A DNA stretch of 64,000 nt, from contig JAFEFN010000005.1 of the NCBI GenBank assembly GCA_018240525.1, positions 208,903 through 272,902 of the forward strand, given 5' to 3'. Position 1 is the stretch's first letter, and each line of letters opens with the position of its first letter. A program made the position numbers and the translations under genes. The notes under the pieces are model-generated. The model was given only the letters and a program-made list of their open reading frames with translations. It was not told the DNA's origin and ran no database searches. This DNA comes from Pseudomonadota bacterium (GTDB lineage: Bacteria > Pseudomonadota > Gammaproteobacteria > Steroidobacterales > Steroidobacteraceae). Below, in pieces: positions 33,932 through 42,067 of this stretch.

Positions 33932-35557
33932 ATGACTGCAACCGGGGAATTTCTGCCGTGCGCTCCGCGTCCGCTTGCGCCCTTCGCAGCAGCGCGTCGA
34001 GGCGCTAGCCATCTTGCGTTGCTCGCGTGCACCGGGCTCGCGCTGAGTGGCTGCGAGGTCGGCCCGGACTTCGTGCGACCGGCGGCGCCGGTCTCCAGCC
34101 GCTGGATCAGCGAGCCGCCCGAGGCGGCCGCGGCGGCGCCCGCGCCGGTCGACACCGCCTCATGGTGGCACCTCTTCCACGATCCCACGCTCGATCACCT
34201 GGTCGAGCTGGCCTACCACAACAATCTGTCCCTGCAGGCAGCCGCCGTGCACATCCTGCAGGCGCAGGCGCAGCTGCGTGTCTCGATCGGCGAGCTGTTC
34301 CCGCAACAGCAGCTGCTGGCCGGCGGGGTGCAGCATGAGCGCCAGGCGCAGTCGACGCTGATCGCCCCGGGCCTGGATCCACTGCTCGACACGAGCCAGC
34401 TCGGCCTCAGCGTCAGCTGGGAACTGGACTTCTGGGGCAAGTACCGGCGCGGCATCGAGGCCGATCGGGCCGCGATGCTGGCTTCGGTGGCCGCCTACGA
34501 CAGCGCTCTGGTGAGCCTGACCTCCGGGGTGGCCAGCACCTACCTGAACATCCTCACCTACCAGCAGCGCATCCGCGTGGCGCAGGACAACCTCGGGACG
34601 CAGCGCGAGAGCCTGCGCATTGCCCGCGTGCAGTTCGAGGCCGGCGAGACCAGCCAGCTCGATGTCCAGCAGGCCGTCACCCAGCTGGCGCAGACCCAGG
34701 CGCAGATCCCGGGACTGGAAAATTCCCTGCGGGCCTACAAGGACTCCCTCGCCGTGCTGCTCGGCATGACGCCGGATGCGATCGATGCCCTGCTGGTGGG
34801 CGGCCGTGCGGACATCCCCACCGCACCCGCCAGCGTCGCGACCGGCATGCCGAAGGACCTGCTGCGCCGCCGACCGGACGTGCGCCAGGCGGAACTCACC
34901 GCGGCGGCGCAGAGCGCCGGCATCGGCGTGGCCAAGGCCAACCTGTACCCATCGTTCTCGCTGAACGGCACCTTCGGCTTCATCGGCACGAGCCTGCGCG
35001 GCGGGGAGATCGGCGACCTGTTCAGCTGGCAGAACCGGTCCAGCACCGCCAGCGCCTCCTTCGTGTTCCCCATCTTCAACTACGGGCGCATCGTCAATTC
35101 GGTCCGCGTGCAGGACGCCGTGTTCCAGCAGGCCGTGCTCACCTACCAGAATACGGTGCTGCAGGCCCAGCAGGAGGTCGAGGATGCACGCTCCGCCTTC
35201 TCGGCGGCTCAGGCAGCACTGATGACGCTGACGGATGCGGCCGCCTCAGCGAGGAAGACCACCGAGCTGGCCATCGTTCGCTACAAGGAAGGCGCCAGCG
35301 ATTACACGACCGTGCTGAGCGCCGAACAGGTGCAACTGCAGATCGAGGATTCCCTGGCGAGCGCCCAGGGGGCCGTGCCGCAGGCGCTGGTGAGCGTCTA
35401 CCGTGCGCTCGGCGGCGGCTGGCAGTTGCGCGAAGGCCAGCAGCTGCTGCCCCAGGAGACGCGCGAACAGATGGAGCGGCGCACCAACTGGGGGCACCTC
35501 CCCGAGAGCGCACCGCAGCTACCGGTGATAGAGGAACCCCAGGGCAATGCACAGTAA
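33932..35557 (+). CDS. RND efflux outer-membrane factor (NodT/OprM family lipoprotein)
   Basis: This is the outer-membrane channel of a tripartite efflux pump, 541 residues. The lipobox is LALSGCEVGPDF, and the family start CEVGPDFVRPAAPVSSRW is plain. Two OEP repeats follow, with the typical FWGKYRRGIEADRAAMLAS, LRRRPDVRQAELTAAAQSAG and LYPSFSLNGTFGF segments. ATG 33932 gives an Ala/Arg-rich leader of about 45 residues before the lipobox, longer than usual, so a later start is possible. It is the first gene of a three-gene operon; the adaptor gene overlaps its end by 11 bases. Confidence 0.92.
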   Translation: MTATGEFLPCAPRPLAPFAAARRGASHLALLACTGLALSGCEVGPDFVRPAAPVSSRWISEPPEAAAAAPAPVDTASWWHLFHDPTLDHLVELAYHNNLSLQAAAVHILQAQAQLRVSIGELFPQQQLLAGGVQHERQAQSTLIAPGLDPLLDTSQLGLSVSWELDFWGKYRRGIEADRAAMLASVAAYDSALVSLTSGVASTYLNILTYQQRIRVAQDNLGTQRESLRIARVQFEAGETSQLDVQQAVTQLAQTQAQIPGLENSLRAYKDSLAVLLGMTPDAIDALLVGGRADIPTAPASVATGMPKDLLRRRPDVRQAELTAAAQSAGIGVAKANLYPSFSLNGTFGFIGTSLRGGEIGDLFSWQNRSSTASASFVFPIFNYGRIVNSVRVQDAVFQQAVLTYQNTVLQAQQEVEDARSAFSAAQAALMTLTDAAASARKTTELAIVRYKEGASDYTTVLSAEQVQLQIEDSLASAQGAVPQALVSVYRALGGGWQLREGQQLLPQETREQMERRTNWGHLPESAPQLPVIEEPQGNAQ

Positions 35558-36689
35558 TCGCAGCGGCTACCCGGCTCTGCGCGCCTTCGCGGCGCTGCTG
35601 GCGGGCGCGGCACTCCTCGGCGGGTGCGGCAACAAGAACCAGTACCAGCCGCCGCCCGCCCCGCAGGTCACGGTGAGCAAGCCGCTGCTCATGCCGATTG
35701 CCGACTACCTGCAGGCGACCGGATCGGTGGCCGCTTTCCAGAGCGTGGACCTGGTCGCACGCGTCGAGGGTTACCTGCGCAGCGCCAACTTCACCGATGG
35801 CAGCCTCGTGAAGGCGGGCGACCTGCTGTTCGTCATCGAGCCGGAGCCTTACCAGGCCAAGCTCGCCGGCCAGCAGGCACAGCTGCTGGATGCGCAGACC
35901 GAGTACGACCGCCAGCTGCGCATGATCAAGGAGAACGCCACTTCCCAGGCCAACGTCGACAAGTGGCGCTCGCAGCGTGACCAGGCGCAGGCAGCGGTCA
36001 CCCTCGCCAAGATCAACCTCGGCTATACGCGCATCACCGCGCCGTTCGCCGGGCGCATCGGGCGCCACCTCGTCGACCCTGGCAACCTCGTCGGCGGTGC
36101 CGGCGGGCCGACCAAGCTCGCCACGATCGAGCAGATCGACCCGGCGCTCGCCTACTTCAGCATCAACGAACGAGATGTGCTGCGCGTGCGCGCGGCGGCG
36201 CTCGCCCAGGGCGTGCCCATCAACGGCTCCGCGCCGCGCGTGCCGGTCTATGTCGGCCTGCAGACCGAAACGGACTATCCACACGATGCCACGCTGGATT
36301 TTGCCGGCACGGGCCTGGACACCGGCAGCGGCACGCTGCAGCTGCGCGCCGTGATCCCCAACCCGCAGCGCATCTTCCTGCCCGGCCTGTTCGTGCGCCT
36401 GCGCGTCCCGCTGTCCAAGCCGACCCCGCGCCTCATGGTGCCGGACCGCGTGGTGACGAACGACCAGGTGGGCAGCTACGTGCTCATCGTCGGCGCGGAC
36501 CACAAGGTCCAGCAGCGACGCGTGCAGATCGGCACACTCGAAAACGGGCTGCGCGCGGTGACCTCGGGCCTCGAGGCGGACAGCGAGGTCGTGGTGGACG
36601 GCCTGCAGAACGCGGTGCCGGGCAATGTCGTCACCCCCGTGGTCGTCCCGCTCACGCCGCCGGACGTGCGCCCGGTACCGGCACCCTAG
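35547..36689 (+). CDS. RND efflux periplasmic adaptor (membrane fusion protein)
   Basis: This 380-residue lipoprotein (lipobox ALLGGCGNKNQ) connects the inner-membrane pump to the outer-membrane channel. The first lipoyl half is DYLQATGSVAAFQSVDLVAR, with VEGYLRSANFTDGSLVKAGD; the helical hairpin is QAQLLDAQTEYDRQLRMIKE, and the second lipoyl half is LGYTRITAPFAGRIGRHLVD. The beta-barrel and membrane-proximal parts follow (RLMVPDRVVTNDQVGSYVL). It resembles MexE/AcrA-type adaptors. It overlaps the preceding gene by 11 bases and is 14 bases before the pump gene. Confidence 0.93.
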   Translation: MHSNRSGYPALRAFAALLAGAALLGGCGNKNQYQPPPAPQVTVSKPLLMPIADYLQATGSVAAFQSVDLVARVEGYLRSANFTDGSLVKAGDLLFVIEPEPYQAKLAGQQAQLLDAQTEYDRQLRMIKENATSQANVDKWRSQRDQAQAAVTLAKINLGYTRITAPFAGRIGRHLVDPGNLVGGAGGPTKLATIEQIDPALAYFSINERDVLRVRAAALAQGVPINGSAPRVPVYVGLQTETDYPHDATLDFAGTGLDTGSGTLQLRAVIPNPQRIFLPGLFVRLRVPLSKPTPRLMVPDRVVTNDQVGSYVLIVGADHKVQQRRVQIGTLENGLRAVTSGLEADSEVVVDGLQNAVPGNVVTPVVVPLTPPDVRPVPAP

Positions 36690-36703
36690 GGCCGCGCCGC
36701 CAA

Positions 36704-39700
36704 GTGATCGCCAAGTTCTTCATCGAGCGGCCGGTTCTCGCCAACGTCATCGCCATCCTGACGATGGTGCTCGGCTTCGTGGCGATGTACAGCCTGCCGG
36801 TCTCGCAGTACCCGCCCATCACCCCGCCGACCGTGCAGGTGACCACCCGCTACCCGGGCGCCAACGCACGCACGCTGATCAACACCGTGGCCCTGCCGAT
36901 CGAGCAGCAGGTGAACGGTGTCGAGAACATGCTGTACATGCAGTCGAGCAGCACGAACGACGGCAACTACACGCTCACGGTCACCTTCAAGGTCGGCACC
37001 GACCTGGACTTTGCCCAGGTGCTGGTGCAGAACCGGGTGTCGGCGGCGCTCGCCTCCCTGCCGCCGGCCGTGCAGAACAACGGCGTCACCACCAAGAAGA
37101 AATCGACCGCGATCCTGCAGATCGTCACGCTCACCAGCACCGACCCGCACTTCGACAGCCTGTTCCTCAGCAACTACGCCTCGATCCGCATGCGCGACGT
37201 GCTCGCGCGGCTGCCCGGCGTCGGCGACGTCAACGTCTTCGGCATCGGCCAGTACAGCATGCGCATCTGGCTGAACCCGCAGCAGCTGCTGGCCCGCTCG
37301 CTCACCCCCAACGATGTCATCAACGCGATCCGCCAGCAGAACCAGGAGGTCGCCGCCGGCCAGATCGGCACCCCGCCCATGGCCTCGGGCCAGGATTTCC
37401 AGCTGACGGTGAACGTCGCCGGGGCACTCAACAGCATCGAGGAATTCGAGGACATCGTCGTCAAGACCGATACGGCCGCCGGGGGCAGCCGCTCGATCAC
37501 CCGCGTGCGCGACGTGGCCCGCGTGGAGCTGGGCGCGCAGACCTACAGCCAGTCGTTCACCATGGACGGCAAGCCCGCCGCCGGCATCGCCATCTTCCAG
37601 CTGCCCGAGGCCAACGCGCTCGACGTCGCCCAGCAGGTGCAGGGCGCGCTCCTGGACCTCTCCAGGGAGTTCCCCGCCGGGCTGCACTACGCCATCCCCT
37701 TCGACACGACCAAGTTCGTGTCGGCATCGATCAAGGAGGTCTACAAGACCCTGATCGAGGCGGCCGTCCTGGTGCTGATAGTGATCCTGGTGTTCCTGCA
37801 GAACTGGCGGGCGACGCTGGTGCCGGCGACCACCGTGCCGGTGACCATCATCGGGGCCTTCGCGGCCATGGCGGCGATGGGCTTCTCGGTGAACCTGCTC
37901 ACGCTGCTCTCGGTGGTGCTGGCCATCGGCATCGTGGTGGACGATGCCATCGTGGTCGTGGAAGGGGTCAGCCACAATCTCGAGCGCGGGCAGACCCCGC
38001 ACGATGCCTCGGTGAATGCGATGAACGAGCTGCTCGGCCCGATCATCGGCATCACGCTGGTGCTGATGTCCGTGTTCCTGCCGGCCGCCTTCATGCCCGG
38101 CATCACCGGGCAGATGTACCGCCAGTTCGCGCTGGTGATCGCCGCCACGGCACTGATCAGCGCCATCAATGCGGCGACCCTGAAGCCCACCCAATGCGCG
38201 CTCTGGCTGCGGCAGGTCGATCCCAACGAGCGCAAGAACTGGCTGTTCCGCGGCTTCAACCGCCTCTACGAACCGCTGGAGAGCGCCTACGTGCGCCTCA
38301 TGCACCGCATGGTGGACCACAGCGGCCGCATGGCTCTCCTGGCCGCCGTGTTCATCGCCTTCTCCGTGTACGCCCTCACGCGCATCCCCACCGGCTTCAT
38401 CCCCATCGAGGACCAGGGTTACCTGCTGGTGGCGGTGCAGCTGCCGGATGCCGCCTCGCTCGAGCGCACCCAGGCGGTGCTCGGCAGGATCACGCAGACC
38501 GCTTTGCAGACCCCCGGGGTCGAGCACGCCATCACCATCGGCGGCGTCTCGGCCTTCGACAACAATGCCTCGCTCGCCAACGGCGGTGTCATCTACCTCA
38601 CCCTGAAGGACTGGGACGAGCGCTACAAGACCAAGGACCAGACGCTCAAGGGACTCTACGCCACCCTGTCGAAGCGGCTCGCCGTCGAGTCGGCCAAGGT
38701 GCAGGTGATCCCGCCGCCGCCCATCCAGGGCATCGGCCTGTCGGGCGGCTTCCAGCTGCAGGTGGAGATGACCGACGGCAGCTTCGACTACCGCAAGCTG
38801 CAGCGCGTGACGGACCTGCTGGTCAGCGACGCCAACACGCAGACCGGGCTGGAGCGGGCTTTCACCCCCTTCCGGGCCGACGTGCCGCAGCTGTCCGCGG
38901 ACATCGACCGCGCCAAGGCGCAGTCCCTCGGGGTGCCCATCGGCAACGTCTTCGACACGATCCAGAGCTATCTGGGTTCGACCTACACCAGCCAGATCAC
39001 CAAGTTCGGGCGGGTGTTCCCGGTGTTCGTGCAGGCCGACGGCGCCTACCGCCTCACCCCGCAGGACCTGCGCCGCTACTACGTGCGCAGCCCGAACGGC
39101 AACATGATCCCCATCGGCACCCTCGCCGATGTCGACTACACCCAGGGACCGGCGCTCATCAGCCTGTACAACCTGTACCCGTCGAGCTCCATCAACGGCA
39201 TGACCGCGGCGGGCTTCAGCTCCGGGCAGTCCCTGCAGACCATGGACGAGCTGGTGGCCAAAACGCTGCCGCCGGGCATGAAAAGCGCCTGGACCGCCAT
39301 GTCGTACCAGGAAAAGCTCACCGGGAACTCGGCCTACCTCGTGTTCGCGATGGCGATGCTGCTGGTGTACCTGGTGCTCGCCGGCCAGTACGGCAGCTGG
39401 GTCACCCCCGCGGCCGTGATCTTCGCCGTGCCCCTGGCGCTGCTGGGCACCGGTGGCGCCCTCCTCGCCCTCGGCGTGGCCAACAACATCTACACGCAGA
39501 TCGGCCTCGTCCTGCTGATCGCGCTGTCGGCCAAGAACGCCATCCTCATCGTCGAGGTGGCCCGCGAACTGCGGTCCGCCGGCCAGAGCATCACCGATGC
39601 GGCGGTGGAGGCGGCCCACAAGCGCTTCCGTCCCATCCTCATGACCTCCTTCGCTTTCATCCTCGGCGTCCTGCCGCTGGTGCTGGCCAAGGGTGCGGGT

Positions 39701-39862
39701 GCCTCGGCCCGCGCCTCCATCGGCATCGCGGTGTTCAGCGGCATGCTGGCCAGCACCTGCCTGGCCGTGCTGTTCGTGCCCTCGTTCTTCGTCATCCTGC
39801 AACGCTGGCAGGAGGGCCGCGCGGCACGGAAGGCCGCGCGGGCCGCCCCGGGGCAGCCATAG
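36704..39862 (+). CDS. RND multidrug efflux transporter, HAE1 family (MexF/AcrB-like)
   Basis: This is the inner-membrane proton/drug antiporter, 1052 residues with 12 helices and two large periplasmic loops. It starts typically with MIAKFFIERPVLANVIAIL. The proton-relay aspartates are in LAIGIVVDDAIVVVEGV (helix 4) and the essential Lys in LIALSAKNAILIVEVARELR (helix 10). PDAASLERTQAVLG and SAFDNNASLANGGVIYLTL match the HAE1 subgroup. The start is GTG at 36704. As no regulator gene adjoins, expression control is not evident. Likely substrates are hydrophobic drugs or solvents, by family analogy with MexF/BpeF. Confidence 0.94.
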   Translation: MIAKFFIERPVLANVIAILTMVLGFVAMYSLPVSQYPPITPPTVQVTTRYPGANARTLINTVALPIEQQVNGVENMLYMQSSSTNDGNYTLTVTFKVGTDLDFAQVLVQNRVSAALASLPPAVQNNGVTTKKKSTAILQIVTLTSTDPHFDSLFLSNYASIRMRDVLARLPGVGDVNVFGIGQYSMRIWLNPQQLLARSLTPNDVINAIRQQNQEVAAGQIGTPPMASGQDFQLTVNVAGALNSIEEFEDIVVKTDTAAGGSRSITRVRDVARVELGAQTYSQSFTMDGKPAAGIAIFQLPEANALDVAQQVQGALLDLSREFPAGLHYAIPFDTTKFVSASIKEVYKTLIEAAVLVLIVILVFLQNWRATLVPATTVPVTIIGAFAAMAAMGFSVNLLTLLSVVLAIGIVVDDAIVVVEGVSHNLERGQTPHDASVNAMNELLGPIIGITLVLMSVFLPAAFMPGITGQMYRQFALVIAATALISAINAATLKPTQCALWLRQVDPNERKNWLFRGFNRLYEPLESAYVRLMHRMVDHSGRMALLAAVFIAFSVYALTRIPTGFIPIEDQGYLLVAVQLPDAASLERTQAVLGRITQTALQTPGVEHAITIGGVSAFDNNASLANGGVIYLTLKDWDERYKTKDQTLKGLYATLSKRLAVESAKVQVIPPPPIQGIGLSGGFQLQVEMTDGSFDYRKLQRVTDLLVSDANTQTGLERAFTPFRADVPQLSADIDRAKAQSLGVPIGNVFDTIQSYLGSTYTSQITKFGRVFPVFVQADGAYRLTPQDLRRYYVRSPNGNMIPIGTLADVDYTQGPALISLYNLYPSSSINGMTAAGFSSGQSLQTMDELVAKTLPPGMKSAWTAMSYQEKLTGNSAYLVFAMAMLLVYLVLAGQYGSWVTPAAVIFAVPLALLGTGGALLALGVANNIYTQIGLVLLIALSAKNAILIVEVARELRSAGQSITDAAVEAAHKRFRPILMTSFAFILGVLPLVLAKGAGASARASIGIAVFSGMLASTCLAVLFVPSFFVILQRWQEGRAARKAARAAPGQP

Positions 39863-39932
39863 TGTGCGGTGAGGATCAGCGCCCCGCAGCGCGGCACCCG
39901 CCGTGCACTGCAGAGCCACGCGGGGTGCGCGC

Positions 39933-40763
39933 GTGCTAGTCCACCTCGTCGACGGTACCTACGAACTGTTTCGCCATTTCTATGGCCTGCGCCGCTTCAA
40001 CAAGGGCATCGACAAGCCCTTCGGCGCCGTCGCGGGCGTACTGCATACGGTGCTGCAGATGATCGAGGAAGGCGCCACGCACCTCGGGGTCGCCACGGAT
40101 CACGTGATCGAGTCGTTCCGGAACGAGCTGTGGCCCGGCTACAAGACCGGCGCGGGCATCGAGCCGGCGCTGTGGGCGCAGTTCCATCCACTGGAGGATG
40201 CGCTGCGCGCATTGGGGGTGGCCACCTGGGCGATGACCGACCTTGAAGCGGATGACGGGCTCGCCTCCGCCGCGCATCTGGCCGCGGCGGATGCCCGCAC
40301 CCAGCAAGTATGCATCTGGAGCCCCGACAAGGACCTCGCACAGTGCGTCCGCGGAGACCGCGTGGTGCAGGTCGACCGGCGCAGCAAGGAAGTCCGCACC
40401 AGCAAGGAAGTGCGCGCCAAGTTCGGCATCGATCCTCCGTTCGTGCCCGACTTCCTGGCGCTCGTGGGCGACAGCGCCGATGGCTACCCGGGCATTCCCG
40501 GGATCGGCAAGGTGGGCGCGGCTCGCCTGATCAACCTCCACGGGCCGCTGGAGAGCTTTCCCGCCGCAGTGCTGGGCGAGCACCGCGAGCTCGCCCTGCT
40601 CTTCAAGCGCCTCGCCACGCTGCGCACCGACGCGCCGCTGTTCGCCTCGACTGAGGAGCTGCGCTGGACGGGACCTGCCGCTGCGTTCGCCAGCGTCACC
40701 GCCCGGCTGGGGGACCCGCGCCTGCTGGCCCGCAGCCAGAGAGCCCCGGTGCTGCCGGGGTGA
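39933..40763 (+). CDS. Stand-alone 5'-3' exonuclease (FEN-like)
   Basis: This 276-residue structure-specific nuclease of the PIN/FEN family is like the N-terminal domain of DNA polymerase I or ExoIX. The N-terminal metal residue lies in VHLVDGTYELFRHFYGL. The next acidic cluster is MTDLEADDGLASAAHL, then WSPDKDLAQCVRGD, and the DNA-binding helix-three-turn-helix is SADGYPGIPGIGKVGAARLI. No polymerase domain follows, so it is an independent protein that could remove flaps or RNA primers. The GTG at 39933 is chosen because it leads directly into the first strand; a GTG at 39903 is also in frame. Confidence 0.88.
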   Translation: MLVHLVDGTYELFRHFYGLRRFNKGIDKPFGAVAGVLHTVLQMIEEGATHLGVATDHVIESFRNELWPGYKTGAGIEPALWAQFHPLEDALRALGVATWAMTDLEADDGLASAAHLAAADARTQQVCIWSPDKDLAQCVRGDRVVQVDRRSKEVRTSKEVRAKFGIDPPFVPDFLALVGDSADGYPGIPGIGKVGAARLINLHGPLESFPAAVLGEHRELALLFKRLATLRTDAPLFASTEELRWTGPAAAFASVTARLGDPRLLARSQRAPVLPG

Positions 40764-40881
40764 TTTCCGCCCCGCGACCCCTGGGCTGTCGGCCACGCCC
40801 CACCCTGTCTGGAGTGCCCGTCTGCCTACTGCGCGGGCACCGTCGCCTTAGGCTCAAGTCCCGCAAAGCAGGAGTTCCTCG

Positions 40882-41304
40882 ATGATCGCGCATACCTCCC
40901 TGGCGGTGCATGACTATCCCCGGGCCAAGGATTTCTACACGAGGACGCTGTCACCGCTGGGCTATCGCAACAACATGGAGTACGGGGAGTCGGCCGGCTT
41001 CAACGATGGAGAGAACACGGACTTCTGGATCGCCAGTTCAACCTCCACGGTGCCGACCCACATCGCGTTTCGCGCCCGCAACCCGCAGCAGGTCGTCGCC
41101 TTCCACGAGGCTGCGCTCGCCGCGGGCGGCAGGGACAACGGTCCACCCGGCTATCGCGACTACTCACCCGGCTACTACGCAGCCTTCGCCCTGGATCCGG
41201 AAGGCAACAACATCGAAGCGGTATGGTACGACCCGGCACGCGAAAAGCAGTCTGCGAGTGGCGACACACCCGTCAGGTTGCAGGAAAAGGCTGACGTGAC
41301 ATGA
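40882..41304 (+). CDS. VOC-family (glyoxalase/bleomycin-resistance fold) protein
   Basis: This 140-residue protein has the paired beta-alpha-beta-beta-beta modules of the vicinal oxygen chelate superfamily. Metal-ligand candidates are His in MIAHTSLAVHDYP, His in PTHIAFRARN and Glu in EGNNIEAVWYDP. The arrangement is like the lactoylglutathione lyase-related proteins of unknown substrate. It stands alone, 118 bases after the exonuclease gene, with a weak ggagttcctcg ribosome-binding region. A role in detoxification is possible but not shown. Confidence 0.85.
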   Translation: MIAHTSLAVHDYPRAKDFYTRTLSPLGYRNNMEYGESAGFNDGENTDFWIASSTSTVPTHIAFRARNPQQVVAFHEAALAAGGRDNGPPGYRDYSPGYYAAFALDPEGNNIEAVWYDPAREKQSASGDTPVRLQEKADVT

Positions 41305-41376
41305 AGCCGAGCGGTGGCTGCTTGCGCGGGCCCGCACCCCCACCATGGAGGCTCTCGCGCTGCAACGGAGGTGCCC

Positions 41377-41487
41377 ATGATCGCGACAATCCTGCACTGG
41401 AGCGGGGCGGTATTGTGGTTGACAGCCATGTATGGCGCCCTCGAGGCCGAGGGACGCCCGATCGACCTGAGCAGCGCGAAATTCTAG
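41377..41487 (+). CDS. Small membrane-spanning peptide (36 residues)
   Basis: This short ORF codes for 36 residues, MIATILHWSGAVLWLTAMYG to SSAKF. It has a hydrophobic stretch long enough for one membrane helix (ILHWSGAVLWLTAMYGAL) and a polar C-terminus (EAEGRPIDLSS). A strong GGAGG lies five bases before the ATG, which is why I report it in preference to the longer overlapping frame at 41301-41507 that has no such site. No family recognised. Confidence 0.4.
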   Translation: MIATILHWSGAVLWLTAMYGALEAEGRPIDLSSAKF

Positions 41488-41582
41488 GCCCTGCTCTCTC
41501 TCATTAGATAAGGCATTTCCCCGGACACCATCGGGTCGGTCGACCCGCCGGCCACCTCATGTCACCCCCGGCCGCCCCAGCG

Positions 41583-41792
41583 CTACGGTGCGGCGTGGGG
41601 AGAGACCAGACCCAGGTGCCAGGCAATGGCGATGAGCACGAACAGGGCGATCGAAAAGCCGATGCGCAGGGTCAGGGCATTGGCCATCTGCGAGGTCTCG
41701 GTCCCACTGCTGAGGTGGAACAGTGCCTTCCCCAGGCTTGCCACGATCCCCACGAAAAACAGGGCCACCAGAACCTTGAAGTCACTGTCCAC
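41583..41792 (-). CDS. DUF2909-like twin-transmembrane protein
   Basis: This 69-residue protein has two membrane helices (FKVLVALFFVGIVASLGKAL and FSIALFVLIAIAWHLGLV) around a short loop, GTETSQMANALTLRIG. The layout and ALFHLSSG...ALTLRIGFS match the DUF2909 twin-transmembrane family of gammaproteobacteria, whose members often lie near cytochrome oxidase or SURF1 genes; none is present here. It overlaps the end of the upstream membrane protein gene by 11 bases and so is in its operon. Confidence 0.8.
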   Translation of the reverse strand: MDSDFKVLVALFFVGIVASLGKALFHLSSGTETSQMANALTLRIGFSIALFVLIAIAWHLGLVSPHAAP

Positions 41793-42000
41793 GTGATCCG
41801 CCTGAGTTGTTGATCCGGGTGCGTTCCGCGGCCTGCTCGGCCCGGACGGTATGCACGACCGTCAGTGCGGCGAAACCCAGGAGAGTGACGAACGCAGCGG
41901 CGAGGATAACCAGCCCACCGGCCAACCGGTAGGCCTCGTACATGCCGCCCAGCACGCCCAGCGGCGTGGATACCAGCAGCAGGGGCTTGGCGATCCGCAT
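41782..42000 (-). CDS. Small two-helix membrane protein
   Basis: This 72-residue protein has two hydrophobic helices (AKPLLLVSTPLGVLGGMYEA and GGLVILAAAFVTLLGFAALT) and a charged tail (VRAEQAAERTRINNSGG). The ATG at 42000 is selected because the longer frame upstream (to 42114) would read through the AT-rich divergent promoter region. Its end overlaps the DUF2909-like gene by 11 bases, so the two are translated together. It is divergent from the MocR-type regulator gene. No family recognised. Confidence 0.6.
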   Translation of the reverse strand: MRIAKPLLLVSTPLGVLGGMYEAYRLAGGLVILAAAFVTLLGFAALTVVHTVRAEQAAERTRINNSGGSRGQ

Positions 42001-42031
42001 GGCACCCACGATACCGGAGCGAGGCATGTGG

Positions 42032-42054
42032 TGCAGATGCAGAAATGCTGCAGA
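42032..42054. promoter_or_regulatory. Triple TGCAGA repeats, candidate MocR operator
   Basis: Three direct copies of tgcaga (42032-42037, 42038-42043, 42049-42054) lie in the divergent region between the small membrane protein gene and the MocR-type regulator gene, just before AT-rich attttgtgatacagat. MocR/GntR proteins often bind direct repeats in their own promoter. Inference from position; no experimental consensus is known to me for this sequence. Confidence 0.35.
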
Positions 42055-42067
42055 TTTTGTGATACAG

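Noticed and set aside
36686..39919. Long minus-strand open frame (about 1077 codons) opposite the RND pump gene
   Set aside because: The translation is His/Asp/Arg/Gly-rich without any family pattern, as expected for the complement of a high-GC gene; the RND pump on the plus strand is unambiguous.
41301..41507. 68-codon frame overlapping the end of the VOC gene
   Set aside because: No ribosome-binding site and no hydrophobic or conserved pattern; the frame at 41377 with GGAGG is preferred.
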